NCBI GenBank assembly: GCA_001767525.1
Contig: MELF01000004.1
Coordinates: forward strand, 1-64,000
Reading direction: 5' to 3'
Source of the DNA: Acidobacteria bacterium RIFCSPLOWO2_12_FULL_68_19
GTDB taxonomy: Bacteria; Acidobacteriota; Vicinamibacteria; Vicinamibacterales; UBA2999
Length of the DNA stretch: 64,000 bases
A program made the translations under genes and the position numbers. The notes below the pieces were generated by a model. The model ran no database searches. It was not told where the DNA came from and worked only from the letters and a program-made list of their open reading frames with translations. Below, one piece after another: positions 12,559-21,622 of this stretch (positions are counted from its first letter, which is position 1; the number at the start of each line of letters is the position of its first letter).

Positions 12559-14319
12559 TCAGAGCGGCTGATCGACCAGCTTCTCGTCGATGCGTGTCTT
12601 GAAGGTGACGCTCTTGATCCGGCGCTCGATGACGAGGCGGCCGTTCGACAGGCCCGAGGCGTTCTTCCGTCCCTTCGGCACGTTCACGCGCGGGTTCCCC
12701 TGGGTCTGCCCGTGGGTGAGACGCCCCGAACGGACCCGTCCGAACGGTCCCGACGGCCCAAACGGCCCGAACGAATCAGCGCGCCGTGTGTCGCGTTTGA
12801 GCGTCGCCGACATCAGATCGAGCTCCTCGATCGGGATGACCTCGACGTCGGTGAAGCCGAGGCGCTGGAGCTGCGGCACGAACGCCGCGGCGTTGCCGAC
12901 GAGCACGATCGAGAGCCGGTCGGGCCGCACGTACTGGCGGGCGACGCGCTGGATGTCGTCGGGCCGGACCGCCTGCACGCGCTCGCGGAACGTCCCAATC
13001 TCCTCGACCGGCAGGTCGTAGAAGACGACGTTCAGCACCTGGGCGGCGATGTCGCCGGGCGTCTCGATCGTCAGCGGAAAGCTGCCCGCCAGATACGCCT
13101 GCGCGTCGGAGAGCTCGTTCTGCGAGACCCGGTCGCGCTGGAGCCGCGAGAACTCCTCCACCATGAGCCGCAGCGCCTCGCCCGTCGTATCCGTTCGCGT
13201 GTCGGTCTCGGCCACGACATGGCCGGCTTGTTTCCGCGCCTCCGTGTCGGCCTGCGCGCCGTAGGTGAGGCCGCGCTCGGACCGAAGCACCCGGTGGAGC
13301 CGGTTGGCGCCCTCGCCGCCCAGAATCTTCACGGCCAGGTCGAAGGCCATGTAGTCGTCGTGCTTGCGCGGAATCGCGAGCTGGCCGATGCGAATCTCCG
13401 TCTGCACGGCGTCGGGCTTGTCCACGATCACGATCCGGCGGGTCAGCGGCGGCGGCTCGACGACGGTGACCGGCGGGACCTCGGCGGGCGGCCATTCGCC
13501 GAAGGCGCGCTCGGCCGCCGCGAACGCCTGCTCGCTCGTGACGTCGCCCACGATGGCCAGAATCATGTTGTTCGGCACGAAGTAGCGGCGGTGGAACTGC
13601 TGGAGGTCGCCGCGGGTGATCGCGGAGAGCGTCTCCGGGGTGCCGCTGTTCGGCAGCCCGTAGGGGTGGAACCCGTACACGAGTCGCTCGAACAGGACGC
13701 TCGCGACCCAGTCCGGATCGTTGCCGCTGACCTGCAGGCTCGAGATCGCCTGCTGCTTCTGCCGCTCGATCTCCTCGGCGGCGAACGCCGGATTCCGCGC
13801 CACGTCGGCCAGCAGGTTCATGCCGACGTCGAAGGAATCCTCCATGACGACGACGTTGACGAACGTGAGGTCCGAGCCCGACCCGGTGGCCAGCGCGCCG
13901 CCGATGAAATCGATGTTCTCGGCGATCGCCTGCGCGCTCCTGGTGACCGTGCCCTGATCGAGGAGCGAGGCCGCCAGGCTCGCCACGCCCACCTTGCCCG
14001 GCGGATCCTGCACCGATCCGGCCCGCACCAGCAGCCGCATGCTGACGGCCGGCTGTTCGTGGTGGAGGACGGTGATGACCTGCAGGCCGTTCGGCAGCAT
14101 CCGCACCTCGTAGGGCGGGAACTTGACGCTTCGCGCCTGGAGCGGCCGCGGCGGCGACTCGGCGGGCCAGAAGACGAACCGCCCATCGGAGGTCCGCTCG
14201 AGCTGTGCGCTCGCCGCGCTCACGCACAGGACAACTCCCAAGACGCCAACTCCCAACTTCCAAAGGGATTGGCAGCGCACCGGTTGGGCGTTGGGCGTTG
14301 GGCGTTGGGCGTTGCTCAT
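12559..14319 (-). CDS. M16 family peptidase-like protein lacking the zinc motif (non-catalytic partner)
   Basis: ATG 14319 overlaps the upstream TGA (ATGA); M16 fold sequence with SLAASLLDQGT where HxxEH is expected. Confidence 0.88.
   Translation of the reverse strand: MSNAQRPTPNAQPVRCQSLWKLGVGVLGVVLCVSAASAQLERTSDGRFVFWPAESPPRPLQARSVKFPPYEVRMLPNGLQVITVLHHEQPAVSMRLLVRAGSVQDPPGKVGVASLAASLLDQGTVTRSAQAIAENIDFIGGALATGSGSDLTFVNVVVMEDSFDVGMNLLADVARNPAFAAEEIERQKQQAISSLQVSGNDPDWVASVLFERLVYGFHPYGLPNSGTPETLSAITRGDLQQFHRRYFVPNNMILAIVGDVTSEQAFAAAERAFGEWPPAEVPPVTVVEPPPLTRRIVIVDKPDAVQTEIRIGQLAIPRKHDDYMAFDLAVKILGGEGANRLHRVLRSERGLTYGAQADTEARKQAGHVVAETDTRTDTTGEALRLMVEEFSRLQRDRVSQNELSDAQAYLAGSFPLTIETPGDIAAQVLNVVFYDLPVEEIGTFRERVQAVRPDDIQRVARQYVRPDRLSIVLVGNAAAFVPQLQRLGFTDVEVIPIEELDLMSATLKRDTRRADSFGPFGPSGPFGRVRSGRLTHGQTQGNPRVNVPKGRKNASGLSNGRLVIERRIKSVTFKTRIDEKLVDQPL
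14231..14314. repeat. Word-repeat inverted element, family TTGGGAGT/TTGGGCG, lying inside the signal peptide coding region
   Basis: acaactcccaagacgccaactcccaacttccaaag ... ggttgggcgttgggcgttgggcgttgggcgttg. Confidence 0.88.
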
Positions 14320-15665
14320 CGGCCGGTCTCTCTCGGCAGCACGTGGAGCACCACGCGGTTCGACTCGTTGAAGTACGTCTTCGCCACGCGCTGCACGTCG
14401 GCGACCGTCGTCTTCATGAAGATGTCGAACTCGCCGTCGGCGGTCGTGATGTCGTTGTGGATGACCGCCGCGTGCGCCAGGTGCATCGCCTTGTCCTCGT
14501 TCGTCTCGCGGCTCAGGATGTAGTCGCGGGCGAACTGGTTCTGCGCCCGCTGCAATTCGTGCGCCGACACACCCTCGGTCTTCAGCTTCTCGAACTCGCC
14601 GATGAGCGCTTTCTCGGCGGCCTCGGGTGTCTGGCCGGGCTGGACGATGCAGACGGCGAAGAAGAGGTTCGGGTGCTCGGTGATGTTGCCGCTCCCGAAC
14701 GCGCTCAGACAGAGGCGCCGGTTGTAGATCAGCTCGCGCGAGATCCGCGCGCTCTGCCCGTCGGACAGAATCTTCGACGTGATGTGCAGCGGGTACGAGT
14801 CCGGATGCCCGTCGTAGGTCACATGGTAGGCCACGACGACCGCGGGCAGCGGCCATCCCTCCTCCACGACCGCGCGCCGCCCGCTCTTCATCGGCGGCTC
14901 CGTGGGGATGTCGCCAGGTACGCGGCGTCCCGCCTTCGGCACGCGGCCGAAGTACTGCGTCGCCAACTGGAGCGCCTGCGCCCCGTCGAAGTCGCCCACG
15001 ATCACGGCGGTGGCGTTCTCCGGCACGTAATAGGCGCCGTGGAAATCACGGACGTCGGCGATCGACGCGGCCTCGAGATCCGCCATGCTTCCGATCGTCG
15101 GGTGCTTGTACGGGTGTGTGGTGAACGCGTGATCGTAGATGATTTCCGAGAGCCGTCCGTACGGCTGGTTCTCGATCCGCATCCGCCGCTCTTCCTTGAC
15201 CACCTCCCGCTCGCGGCGGAACGCGATGTCGTCCACGCGCAGCGTCGCCATCCGGTCGGCCTCGAGCCAGAGCGCCATCGGCAGATACTGCGCCGGCAGC
15301 GTCTGCCAGAACACCGTCACGTCCTCGGTCGTATAGGCGTTGCTGCGGCCGCCGACGCTCGACACGATGGAGGTGTGGGCGTCGGGCTCCACGTTCTTCG
15401 AGCCCTTGAACATCATGTGCTCGAACAGATGGGCGAACCCGGTCCGGCCCGGCCGCTCGTTCTTCGAACCGACGTGGTACCAGACGGCGACGTGCACGAT
15501 GGGCGTCGAATGATCCTCGGACAGGACGACTCGGAGGCCGTTCGGCAGCGTGGTGATCTCGTACTGCAGCTTTGGCGGCCGGACCGCCGCCAGGACCGGC
15601 GTCAGCGCCGCGGCCGCCACGGCACAGGCCGCCAGGGCGATCGCGACGGGGAAGCAGAGGCGCAT
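14316..15665 (-). CDS. M16 family zinc peptidase (catalytic)
   Basis: HLFEHMMFKG (HxxEH) motif; signal peptide. Confidence 0.9.
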   Translation of the reverse strand: MRLCFPVAIALAACAVAAAALTPVLAAVRPPKLQYEITTLPNGLRVVLSEDHSTPIVHVAVWYHVGSKNERPGRTGFAHLFEHMMFKGSKNVEPDAHTSIVSSVGGRSNAYTTEDVTVFWQTLPAQYLPMALWLEADRMATLRVDDIAFRREREVVKEERRMRIENQPYGRLSEIIYDHAFTTHPYKHPTIGSMADLEAASIADVRDFHGAYYVPENATAVIVGDFDGAQALQLATQYFGRVPKAGRRVPGDIPTEPPMKSGRRAVVEEGWPLPAVVVAYHVTYDGHPDSYPLHITSKILSDGQSARISRELIYNRRLCLSAFGSGNITEHPNLFFAVCIVQPGQTPEAAEKALIGEFEKLKTEGVSAHELQRAQNQFARDYILSRETNEDKAMHLAHAAVIHNDITTADGEFDIFMKTTVADVQRVAKTYFNESNRVVLHVLPRETGR

Positions 15666-15763
15666 ATGCGCAGATTATGGCAGGAGGCGCGCGCAGCGCG
15701 GCAAAAAAGGCGCGGGCCGACCAGTCGAGGCTCTCCCGTCGCTGCACGGGAGTCGGTGGCCGG

Positions 15764-16615
15764 TCACCGGCCGACCAGCCTGAACCCGACGCTCACCCAG
15801 GAGCCGGTCCCGAATTCGAGCTGGTACGGGTCGATCCGCCGCTCCGCGCCCACGAACAGCTCGACAGCCGCGCCGCGCCCCTCCAGTCGAACGCCGCCTT
15901 CGCCGCCGACTCCATACTGCGTGCCGCGGTCGCGCGACCCGTCGACGCCCAGCACACGAACACCGCCGCCGGCGATGACGGCGGTCCGCGCGGCCACGCC
16001 CACGCGCCCGCGCGCTCGGGCGTCGACCTCCCACACGTAGTCGACGAACGACCGCTGCACGGCGCGCCGCACATCGACCCGAGTGTCGAGCGTCGTCCGG
16101 CCGCGGACCACCGCGCCCTGCACGCGGGCGCCAACCATGTTCCAGTCCACGGCCTGCCGTTTGGGGCGATCGCTCAGGTGCCGGGACACGTGATGGAACA
16201 CCCCTCCGAGCTCCACGCCGCGAGCCCGCGCGGAGAGTGCGCCCTCGAGCGTGTAGTTCCCCTGGTTGGGGTCGAACGGGCGGTACTGCTCCCCAAGCAT
16301 CGCCTGATATTCGGCCGCAAACGCCGCACGGCCGCGCCCGAAGTCGACCAAATCGATCTCGCCGCCGAACCGCGCGTCCCACACGAACCGGGGGTCGTCG
16401 CTGACGAGGTGATCGAGGCCCAGGACGAAGTCGAAGCGCGGCAGGAACTGGACGCCAGTCGTCCCGGCCGCCTGGGGTGCGGGAGCCGCCGTCTGCGCGG
16501 CCGCCGGGCCAGCGGCCACGCCACAGGCCACAGAGACCCAGAGACACAGAGAGAGACTCTGTCGTCTTGCTCTGTGTCTCCGCGCCTCTGTGGCCCATTG
16601 ACATGCGCCTCTCAC
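15764..16615 (-). CDS. Secreted/outer-membrane hypothetical protein (DUF1207-like impression)
   Basis: GTG 16615 overlaps the lpxD stop (GTGA); RRHRARRQSLSLCLWVSVACGVAAGPAAAQ signal peptide. Confidence 0.65.
   Translation of the reverse strand: MRGACQWATEARRHRARRQSLSLCLWVSVACGVAAGPAAAQTAAPAPQAAGTTGVQFLPRFDFVLGLDHLVSDDPRFVWDARFGGEIDLVDFGRGRAAFAAEYQAMLGEQYRPFDPNQGNYTLEGALSARARGVELGGVFHHVSRHLSDRPKRQAVDWNMVGARVQGAVVRGRTTLDTRVDVRRAVQRSFVDYVWEVDARARGRVGVAARTAVIAGGGVRVLGVDGSRDRGTQYGVGGEGGVRLEGRGAAVELFVGAERRIDPYQLEFGTGSWVSVGFRLVGR
16521..16595. repeat. Word-repeat inverted element, family CACAGAGAC/GTCTCTGTG, inside signal peptide coding region
   Basis: ccacaggccacagagacccagagacacagagagagactct ... 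ctctgtgtctccgcgcctctgtggcc. Confidence 0.85.
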
Positions 16616-17652
16616 GTGGGCGGCTCTCCGGAGCCCGCCGCGCCGAGCGCCGCGAGCCGCGCTTCGAGCTCCTCGATGCGCCGCTTCAGCTCGGGCAGAC
16701 GCTTGAAGATGACCGACGCCTTGCGCCACGCGCTGCTCTCGATCGCGGGATAGCCGGCCACCATCGAGCCAGGCGGGAGCGACTTGGTGACGCCGGACTG
16801 CCCGACCGCGACGCTGCCGCGCCCGACCGTCAAGTGCCCGCCGACCCCCACCTGGCCGCCGAAGATCACGTCGTCGTCGATGTCGGTGCTTCCGGCGACG
16901 CCGACCTGGGCGGCCATCAGCACGTTGCGCCCCACCGAGACCCCGTGGCCGATCTGCACGAGGTTGTCGATCTTCGTGCCGCTCCGGATGCGTGTCTCCC
17001 CGACGGCGGGGCGGTCCACGGTCGTGTTCGCGCCGAGCTCCACGTCGTCCTCGACGACGACCCCGGCAATCTGCGGAATCTTCTCGTGCGTGCCGTCGCC
17101 GCGCCGCACGAAGCCGTAGCCGTCGGCGCCGACGACCACGCCGTTCTGGAGGATGACGCGGCTGCCGATCACGACGCGTTCGCGGATCGCCACGTTGGAA
17201 TGGATGACGCAGTCGCTGCCGATCCGCGCTCCCGGACCGATGGTGACGTTGGGAAAGACGACCGTGTTGTCACCAACCGTCACGTCTTCCCCGACGACGA
17301 CGAAGGGGCCGATCGACACGTTCCGGCCGAGGCGCGCGCCTGCGGCGACGACGGCCAGCCGATCGACCCCTGGCGCCGGCCGCCAGGGCGGCGCGAAAAG
17401 CGCCACGGCGCGGGCGAACGCCAGGTAGGGATCGCGCGTCCGCAGCATCGCGCACGGCGCCCCCGGCGCCTCGTCCCGCAGCAGTACCGCGGAGGCGCGC
17501 GTCCGCGGCAGCATCGATTCGTACTTCGGGTTGGCGAGAAACGTCAGGTCGCCGGGCTGCGCGTCCTGAATGCCCGCCACGCGCACCACCTCGATGTCGC
17601 CGTCGCCCTCGAGGCGACAGCCCAGGCGCTCGGCCAGCTCGCGCAGCTTCAC
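16612..17652 (-). CDS. lpxD: UDP-3-O-acylglucosamine N-acyltransferase
   Basis: Left-handed beta-helix hexapeptide repeats; MKLRELAERLGCRLEGDGDIEV. Confidence 0.94.
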   Translation of the reverse strand: MKLRELAERLGCRLEGDGDIEVVRVAGIQDAQPGDLTFLANPKYESMLPRTRASAVLLRDEAPGAPCAMLRTRDPYLAFARAVALFAPPWRPAPGVDRLAVVAAGARLGRNVSIGPFVVVGEDVTVGDNTVVFPNVTIGPGARIGSDCVIHSNVAIRERVVIGSRVILQNGVVVGADGYGFVRRGDGTHEKIPQIAGVVVEDDVELGANTTVDRPAVGETRIRSGTKIDNLVQIGHGVSVGRNVLMAAQVGVAGSTDIDDDVIFGGQVGVGGHLTVGRGSVAVGQSGVTKSLPPGSMVAGYPAIESSAWRKASVIFKRLPELKRRIEELEARLAALGAAGSGEPPT

Positions 17653-17661
17653 CGCGCCGCC

Positions 17662-18345
17662 CTACGCATGGCGGACCGCCACGCGCTCGAAGAAGGTCGA
17701 GAGGTTCGGCAGCCGGAGCCGCGCGGCGATGTCGTGGACCCGGGCGGCGCGCGCCGGCGATTCCATCGTGAAAAGGTCGCGCAGCTCGGTCAGCGGCGGA
17801 CAGGGCCGCCCCGACCAGGACGCGCGGCACAACCCGTGCACGGCGCCCCGCATCGACAGCCAGTGGCCGACAACACGGAAGGCGAAGTAGTACGCCAGGA
17901 AGTTGGGCCCCGGGACGAGCGCGACCGGACCCGACAGGATGAGCCCCAGCATGTCGATGACGAGCCATTTCCGGTGGCGCTCGTAATCGCGCTGCAGGAT
18001 GCGCCGAACGAGCGCCATCACCTGGTCGAACGTCATGTCCGGCGGATGCACCGCCACCGCCGTGGCCTGCCGTCGCAGGTTCCAGAGGAGCCGCTGTTCC
18101 GCGATCCGCTGCGCCACCCACCCGAGCGCGCGATCCTGGATCCGGTGGTACGTCCCGCGCGCCGCATCGGCGGCATCCCGGCGCTGGCGTTCTTCGGCCG
18201 CGCGCAGCGTCGCTTTGAAGCGCTGCCGCAGGCTTCCGAAGATGCCGGTCGCAGGGATCTGGTCGGCGTCCGGTTCGTTGTCGCCGGCCGGTTCACAGTA
18301 GAGCTCGTGCCGATCGCGGCCGATCGGGATGACGTACACGTCCAT
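17662..18345 (-). CDS. Mitochondrial K+/H+ exchange-related (Mit_KHE1-like) domain protein
   Basis: MDVYVIPIGRDRHELYCEPA... with hydrophobic GLILSGPVALVPGPNFLAYYFAFRVVGH. Confidence 0.6.
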   Translation of the reverse strand: MDVYVIPIGRDRHELYCEPAGDNEPDADQIPATGIFGSLRQRFKATLRAAEERQRRDAADAARGTYHRIQDRALGWVAQRIAEQRLLWNLRRQATAVAVHPPDMTFDQVMALVRRILQRDYERHRKWLVIDMLGLILSGPVALVPGPNFLAYYFAFRVVGHWLSMRGAVHGLCRASWSGRPCPPLTELRDLFTMESPARAARVHDIAARLRLPNLSTFFERVAVRHA

Positions 18346-18375
18346 CACTCCTGACGATAGCAAAACTCCCGGCAC

Positions 18376-18673
18376 AAGTGCGATGGTGCGACGGTGCGAG
18401 GGTGCGAGGGTGCGTCCGACGGTGCGAAAGTGCAACGGTGCCAGGGTATCAGGGTCCGACAGTGCCAAGACCCGACGACGGTGCCAAAGTGGGAACGACA
18501 ACCCAGGGTGCGTGCGACGGTGCAACGAAGCGTCCGACGCGCTGGGGAGATGCGCGGGTGCAGGACTGTGCACCGTCGCACCCGCACCGTCGCACCCGCA
18601 CCGTCGCACCGTCGCACCGTCGGACGCACCCTCGCACCCTCGCACCCTCGCACCCTCGCACCCTCGCACCCTC
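18376..18673. repeat. Word-repeat inverted element, family GGTGCGAC/G with GGTGCGTCCGA variant words
   Basis: ggtgcgacggtgcgagggtgcgagggtgcgtccgacggtgcga on the left, cgcaccgtcgcaccgtcggacgcaccctcgcaccc on the right. Confidence 0.93.
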
Positions 18674-18679
18674 TTGCGT

Positions 18680-18913
18680 CTAGCGTCTGCGCCGCTGCGG
18701 TGGTCCCGGAGGCAGGTCGACGGGGACCGGCGGGCGACCCGCAGCCTCCCGGGCGCCGGCGACCATCGCCGCGACAGAGGCAATCGCGTCGCCCAGGCGG
18801 CGCTCGAGCACCGGTCCGGCTGAGGAGAAGAAGCCGGCGAAGTATGCCTCGTCGTACACCGCACGGGCGCCGATTGCCTCGCGGTCGTGCTCCAGAATCC
18901 CGCGGACGAGCAC
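18680..18913 (-). CDS. Small hypothetical protein
   Basis: 77-aa GTG-start ORF with protein-like composition (GILEHDREAIGARAVYDEAYFAGFFSS). Confidence 0.35.
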   Translation of the reverse strand: MLVRGILEHDREAIGARAVYDEAYFAGFFSSAGPVLERRLGDAIASVAAMVAGAREAAGRPPVPVDLPPGPPQRRRR

Positions 18914-18967
18914 GCCCGGCAGGAACAGCGGGAGTCCGGAACCTGTCGCGGTGCGACGAGGCGTCGC

Positions 18968-20686
18968 TCACCTGGTGTCGAGCCGCCGGATGCGGTTCTG
19001 CGGCCCCGGCGGCACCGGCGACGACTGGCGTGAGAAGTAGTCGGCGAAGATGTCGTGATCGGTGCCGACGAGCATCGCGTCGGTCGCGGCGCCGAGCGCG
19101 CGGAGGCCGTCGCCGCCGTCCCAGAGGTAGTTGCTCGTCGCGAGCCGGTACTGCCGCGTCGGCACGATCGGATCGCCGCGCAGGCGGACCGACGCGCGAT
19201 CGACGCGTTGGCCGATCGGCCGCGACAGGTCGTACGCGTACGTGAACCCCTCGGATACCTGCATGATGCGAACCCGCCCGGCTCCGGGTGCGCCGAACTG
19301 CTGCTCCAGGGTCTGCAGCAGCGCCTCGCCGCTGATCGACTTGACAACAAGCTCGTTGCCGAACGGCAGCACCGAGAAGACCGCTTCGTAGCTCACGGGC
19401 GCCGGGCCGCGGCCGGATCCGGCCGTCAGATCCGCGCGAATGCCGCCCGGGTTCCAGATGGCGAGGTCGGGACGTGCGCCGGGCGCGCGCATCGCCGCGT
19501 CGAGCAGCGCATCGGCCACGACGTCGCCGAGCACCGATTCGCCCGCGGCGTTGGGCTCCCGCGTCAGGCTCGCCGCGATCGAGCCGACGATCCGGCCGCT
19601 CACCGCCCGGGCGAACGGTCGGTAGTGCTCGAGGAGCGCCGTCTGGCGCCGATCCCTCTCCACGTCGCGCGTCACGACGAGGTTGCGCGCCGATCGGTCG
19701 ACCACTTCCCCGTCGGACCGCCGAATGCGCAGGTCGATATCGGTGACGAGCCGGCCGTTCGCGGCTGCGCTGGTCACGAGCTTGCCGTCGATCGTGCAGT
19801 TGTACGCCTGGTGACTGTGCCCCGAGACGACGGCGTCGATCTCACGGGAGAGGCTGGTGACGAGGTCGACGAGATCGCGCGAGATGCCGTCGCAGCCGTT
19901 GACGTCGGCGCCGGAGCGATCGCCCCCCTGGTGCATGAGCAGGACGATGGCGCGCACGCCCTCGTCGCCGAGCGCCCGCGCCGCGGCGTTGGCCGCCTCC
20001 GCCTCCGGCAGGAACGTCAGGCCGCGGATGCTGGAGGCGAGGGTCACGCCGGGTGCATCCTGCAGGATCACGCCGATGAAGCCGACGCGGACCCCGTCGA
20101 TTTCGCGCACCACGGAGGATGGCAGGAGCGGTCGCGGGTCGGAACCCTGAATGCCGGCGCGCGCCAGCGACGCCGGGTCGGCGCGGCGCGGATCCAGCGT
20201 GACGTTGGCCGCCAGATAGGTGAACGCCGCGCCGCCGTACGGTGTGCCGTCCTGGCAGCCGTCCAGGGGGTGGCAGCCCCCCCTCTGCATCCGGTACAGC
20301 TCCCACCAGCCTTCGTCCAGGTCGTGGTTGCCGAGCGCCGACACCTGCAAACCCGCCAGGTCGAGCGCCTCGACGGTGATTTCGTCGTGAAAGAGGCTCG
20401 ACAGGAGCGGGGTGGCGCCGATATTGTCGCCCGCCGAGACGAACACGGTGTTCGGATTGGCCGCCTCGAGCCGCGCCAGATGCGCCGCGAGGTACTCCAT
20501 CCCGCCGGCCTCGACCCCTCCGATCTGTCCCGTGCCGCCCGACGCAGCCTCGAGCGCTCCGTGGAAGTCGTTGATGGCCAGGATCTGCACGTCGACCGTC
20601 TCCGCAGGCTGGACGAGCGCCGCAACGGCCACCACGCCGGCGAGGGCGGCGCCGCAGGCAAGGCCGATTCGCGTACCGAAGGCCAC
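18968..20686 (-). CDS. 5'-nucleotidase / 2',3'-cyclic nucleotide 2'-phosphodiesterase family, secreted
   Basis: ILAINDFHG, SAGDNIGATPL, ALGNHDLDEG metallophosphoesterase motifs; start inferred at GTG 20686. Confidence 0.88.
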   Translation of the reverse strand: MAFGTRIGLACGAALAGVVAVAALVQPAETVDVQILAINDFHGALEAASGGTGQIGGVEAGGMEYLAAHLARLEAANPNTVFVSAGDNIGATPLLSSLFHDEITVEALDLAGLQVSALGNHDLDEGWWELYRMQRGGCHPLDGCQDGTPYGGAAFTYLAANVTLDPRRADPASLARAGIQGSDPRPLLPSSVVREIDGVRVGFIGVILQDAPGVTLASSIRGLTFLPEAEAANAAARALGDEGVRAIVLLMHQGGDRSGADVNGCDGISRDLVDLVTSLSREIDAVVSGHSHQAYNCTIDGKLVTSAAANGRLVTDIDLRIRRSDGEVVDRSARNLVVTRDVERDRRQTALLEHYRPFARAVSGRIVGSIAASLTREPNAAGESVLGDVVADALLDAAMRAPGARPDLAIWNPGGIRADLTAGSGRGPAPVSYEAVFSVLPFGNELVVKSISGEALLQTLEQQFGAPGAGRVRIMQVSEGFTYAYDLSRPIGQRVDRASVRLRGDPIVPTRQYRLATSNYLWDGGDGLRALGAATDAMLVGTDHDIFADYFSRQSSPVPPGPQNRIRRLDTR

Positions 20687-20704
20687 GATCGAAAATGATA
20701 CCGG

Positions 20705-21622
20705 ATGCTTCGCATCGGAGCGCACATGTCGGTGGCCGGCGGGGTGTCGAAAGCGGTCGAGCGCGCGGTCGCGCACGGCTGCGAGGCGCTGCAGATCTTC
20801 ACCAAGAACGCGAATCAGTGGCGCGGCAGGCCGCTCGACCTCGCCGAGGTCGAGGCGTTCCGCCGCCGGATCGACCGGAGCGGCATCCGGCCGGTCGTCT
20901 CGCATGCCAGCTACCTGATCAATCTAGCCACGAGCCGTCCGGCGCTGCGCGAGCAGTCGATCGCCGCCTTCATCGACGAGCTCGACCGGGCCGACGCGCT
21001 GGCTCTTCTCGGCGTCGTGATTCACCCCGGCACCTGCACCGCTGGCACCGAAGACGACGCGCTGCGGCTCATCGCCGACGCCATCCGCCAGGCCTTTCGG
21101 GCACGGAGGCGGCGGCGGGCGATGGTGATTCTCGAGCACACCGCAGGACAGGGGCGGACCGTGGGGTACCGGTTCGAGCATCTGGCCGCGATCATCGGCC
21201 ACCTTCGCGGCTCAGCCCGCGTCGGCATCTGCCTCGACACGTGCCATCTGATCGCCGCCGGCTACGACATCATCACCGAGACGGGGTACCGGGACACGTT
21301 CGCCGCCTTCGACCGCCTCATCGGCCTCGACCGCCTGAAGGTGCTCCACGCAAACGATTCCAAGAGACCGCGCGGCAGCCGCGTCGATCGGCACGAGCAC
21401 ATCGGCCGAGGCTGCCTCGGCGAGGAGCCGTTCCGGCGGATCCTGCGGGACCGCCGTCTTGCGGGGCTGCCGATGCTCATCGAAACCGAGAAGTCGAGGC
21501 GACGCGAAAAGGCCGGGACGATCGAGACCGACCCGTTCGACATGCGGAACCTCGACACGCTGAGGAGACTGCGAGGGGCGATTCACTCTCTTCCACGTTC
21601 CTCCGCGACCACCACGCTCTGA
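20705..21622 (+). CDS. nfo: Deoxyribonuclease IV (endonuclease IV)
   Basis: GAHMSVAGGVSKAVERA, EVEAFRRR, GICLDTCHLIAAGYD motifs. Confidence 0.93.
   Translation: MLRIGAHMSVAGGVSKAVERAVAHGCEALQIFTKNANQWRGRPLDLAEVEAFRRRIDRSGIRPVVSHASYLINLATSRPALREQSIAAFIDELDRADALALLGVVIHPGTCTAGTEDDALRLIADAIRQAFRARRRRRAMVILEHTAGQGRTVGYRFEHLAAIIGHLRGSARVGICLDTCHLIAAGYDIITETGYRDTFAAFDRLIGLDRLKVLHANDSKRPRGSRVDRHEHIGRGCLGEEPFRRILRDRRLAGLPMLIETEKSRRREKAGTIETDPFDMRNLDTLRRLRGAIHSLPRSSATTTL

Noticed and set aside
18376-18673. CRISPR array
   Set aside because: Units are about 8 nt, degenerate, without unique spacers, and form an inverted repeat; no cas genes in the window
17662-19350. 562-aa minus-strand ORF
   Set aside because: The N-terminal two thirds is read-through of the 8-nt GGTGCGAS array; the real gene is most likely 17662-18345
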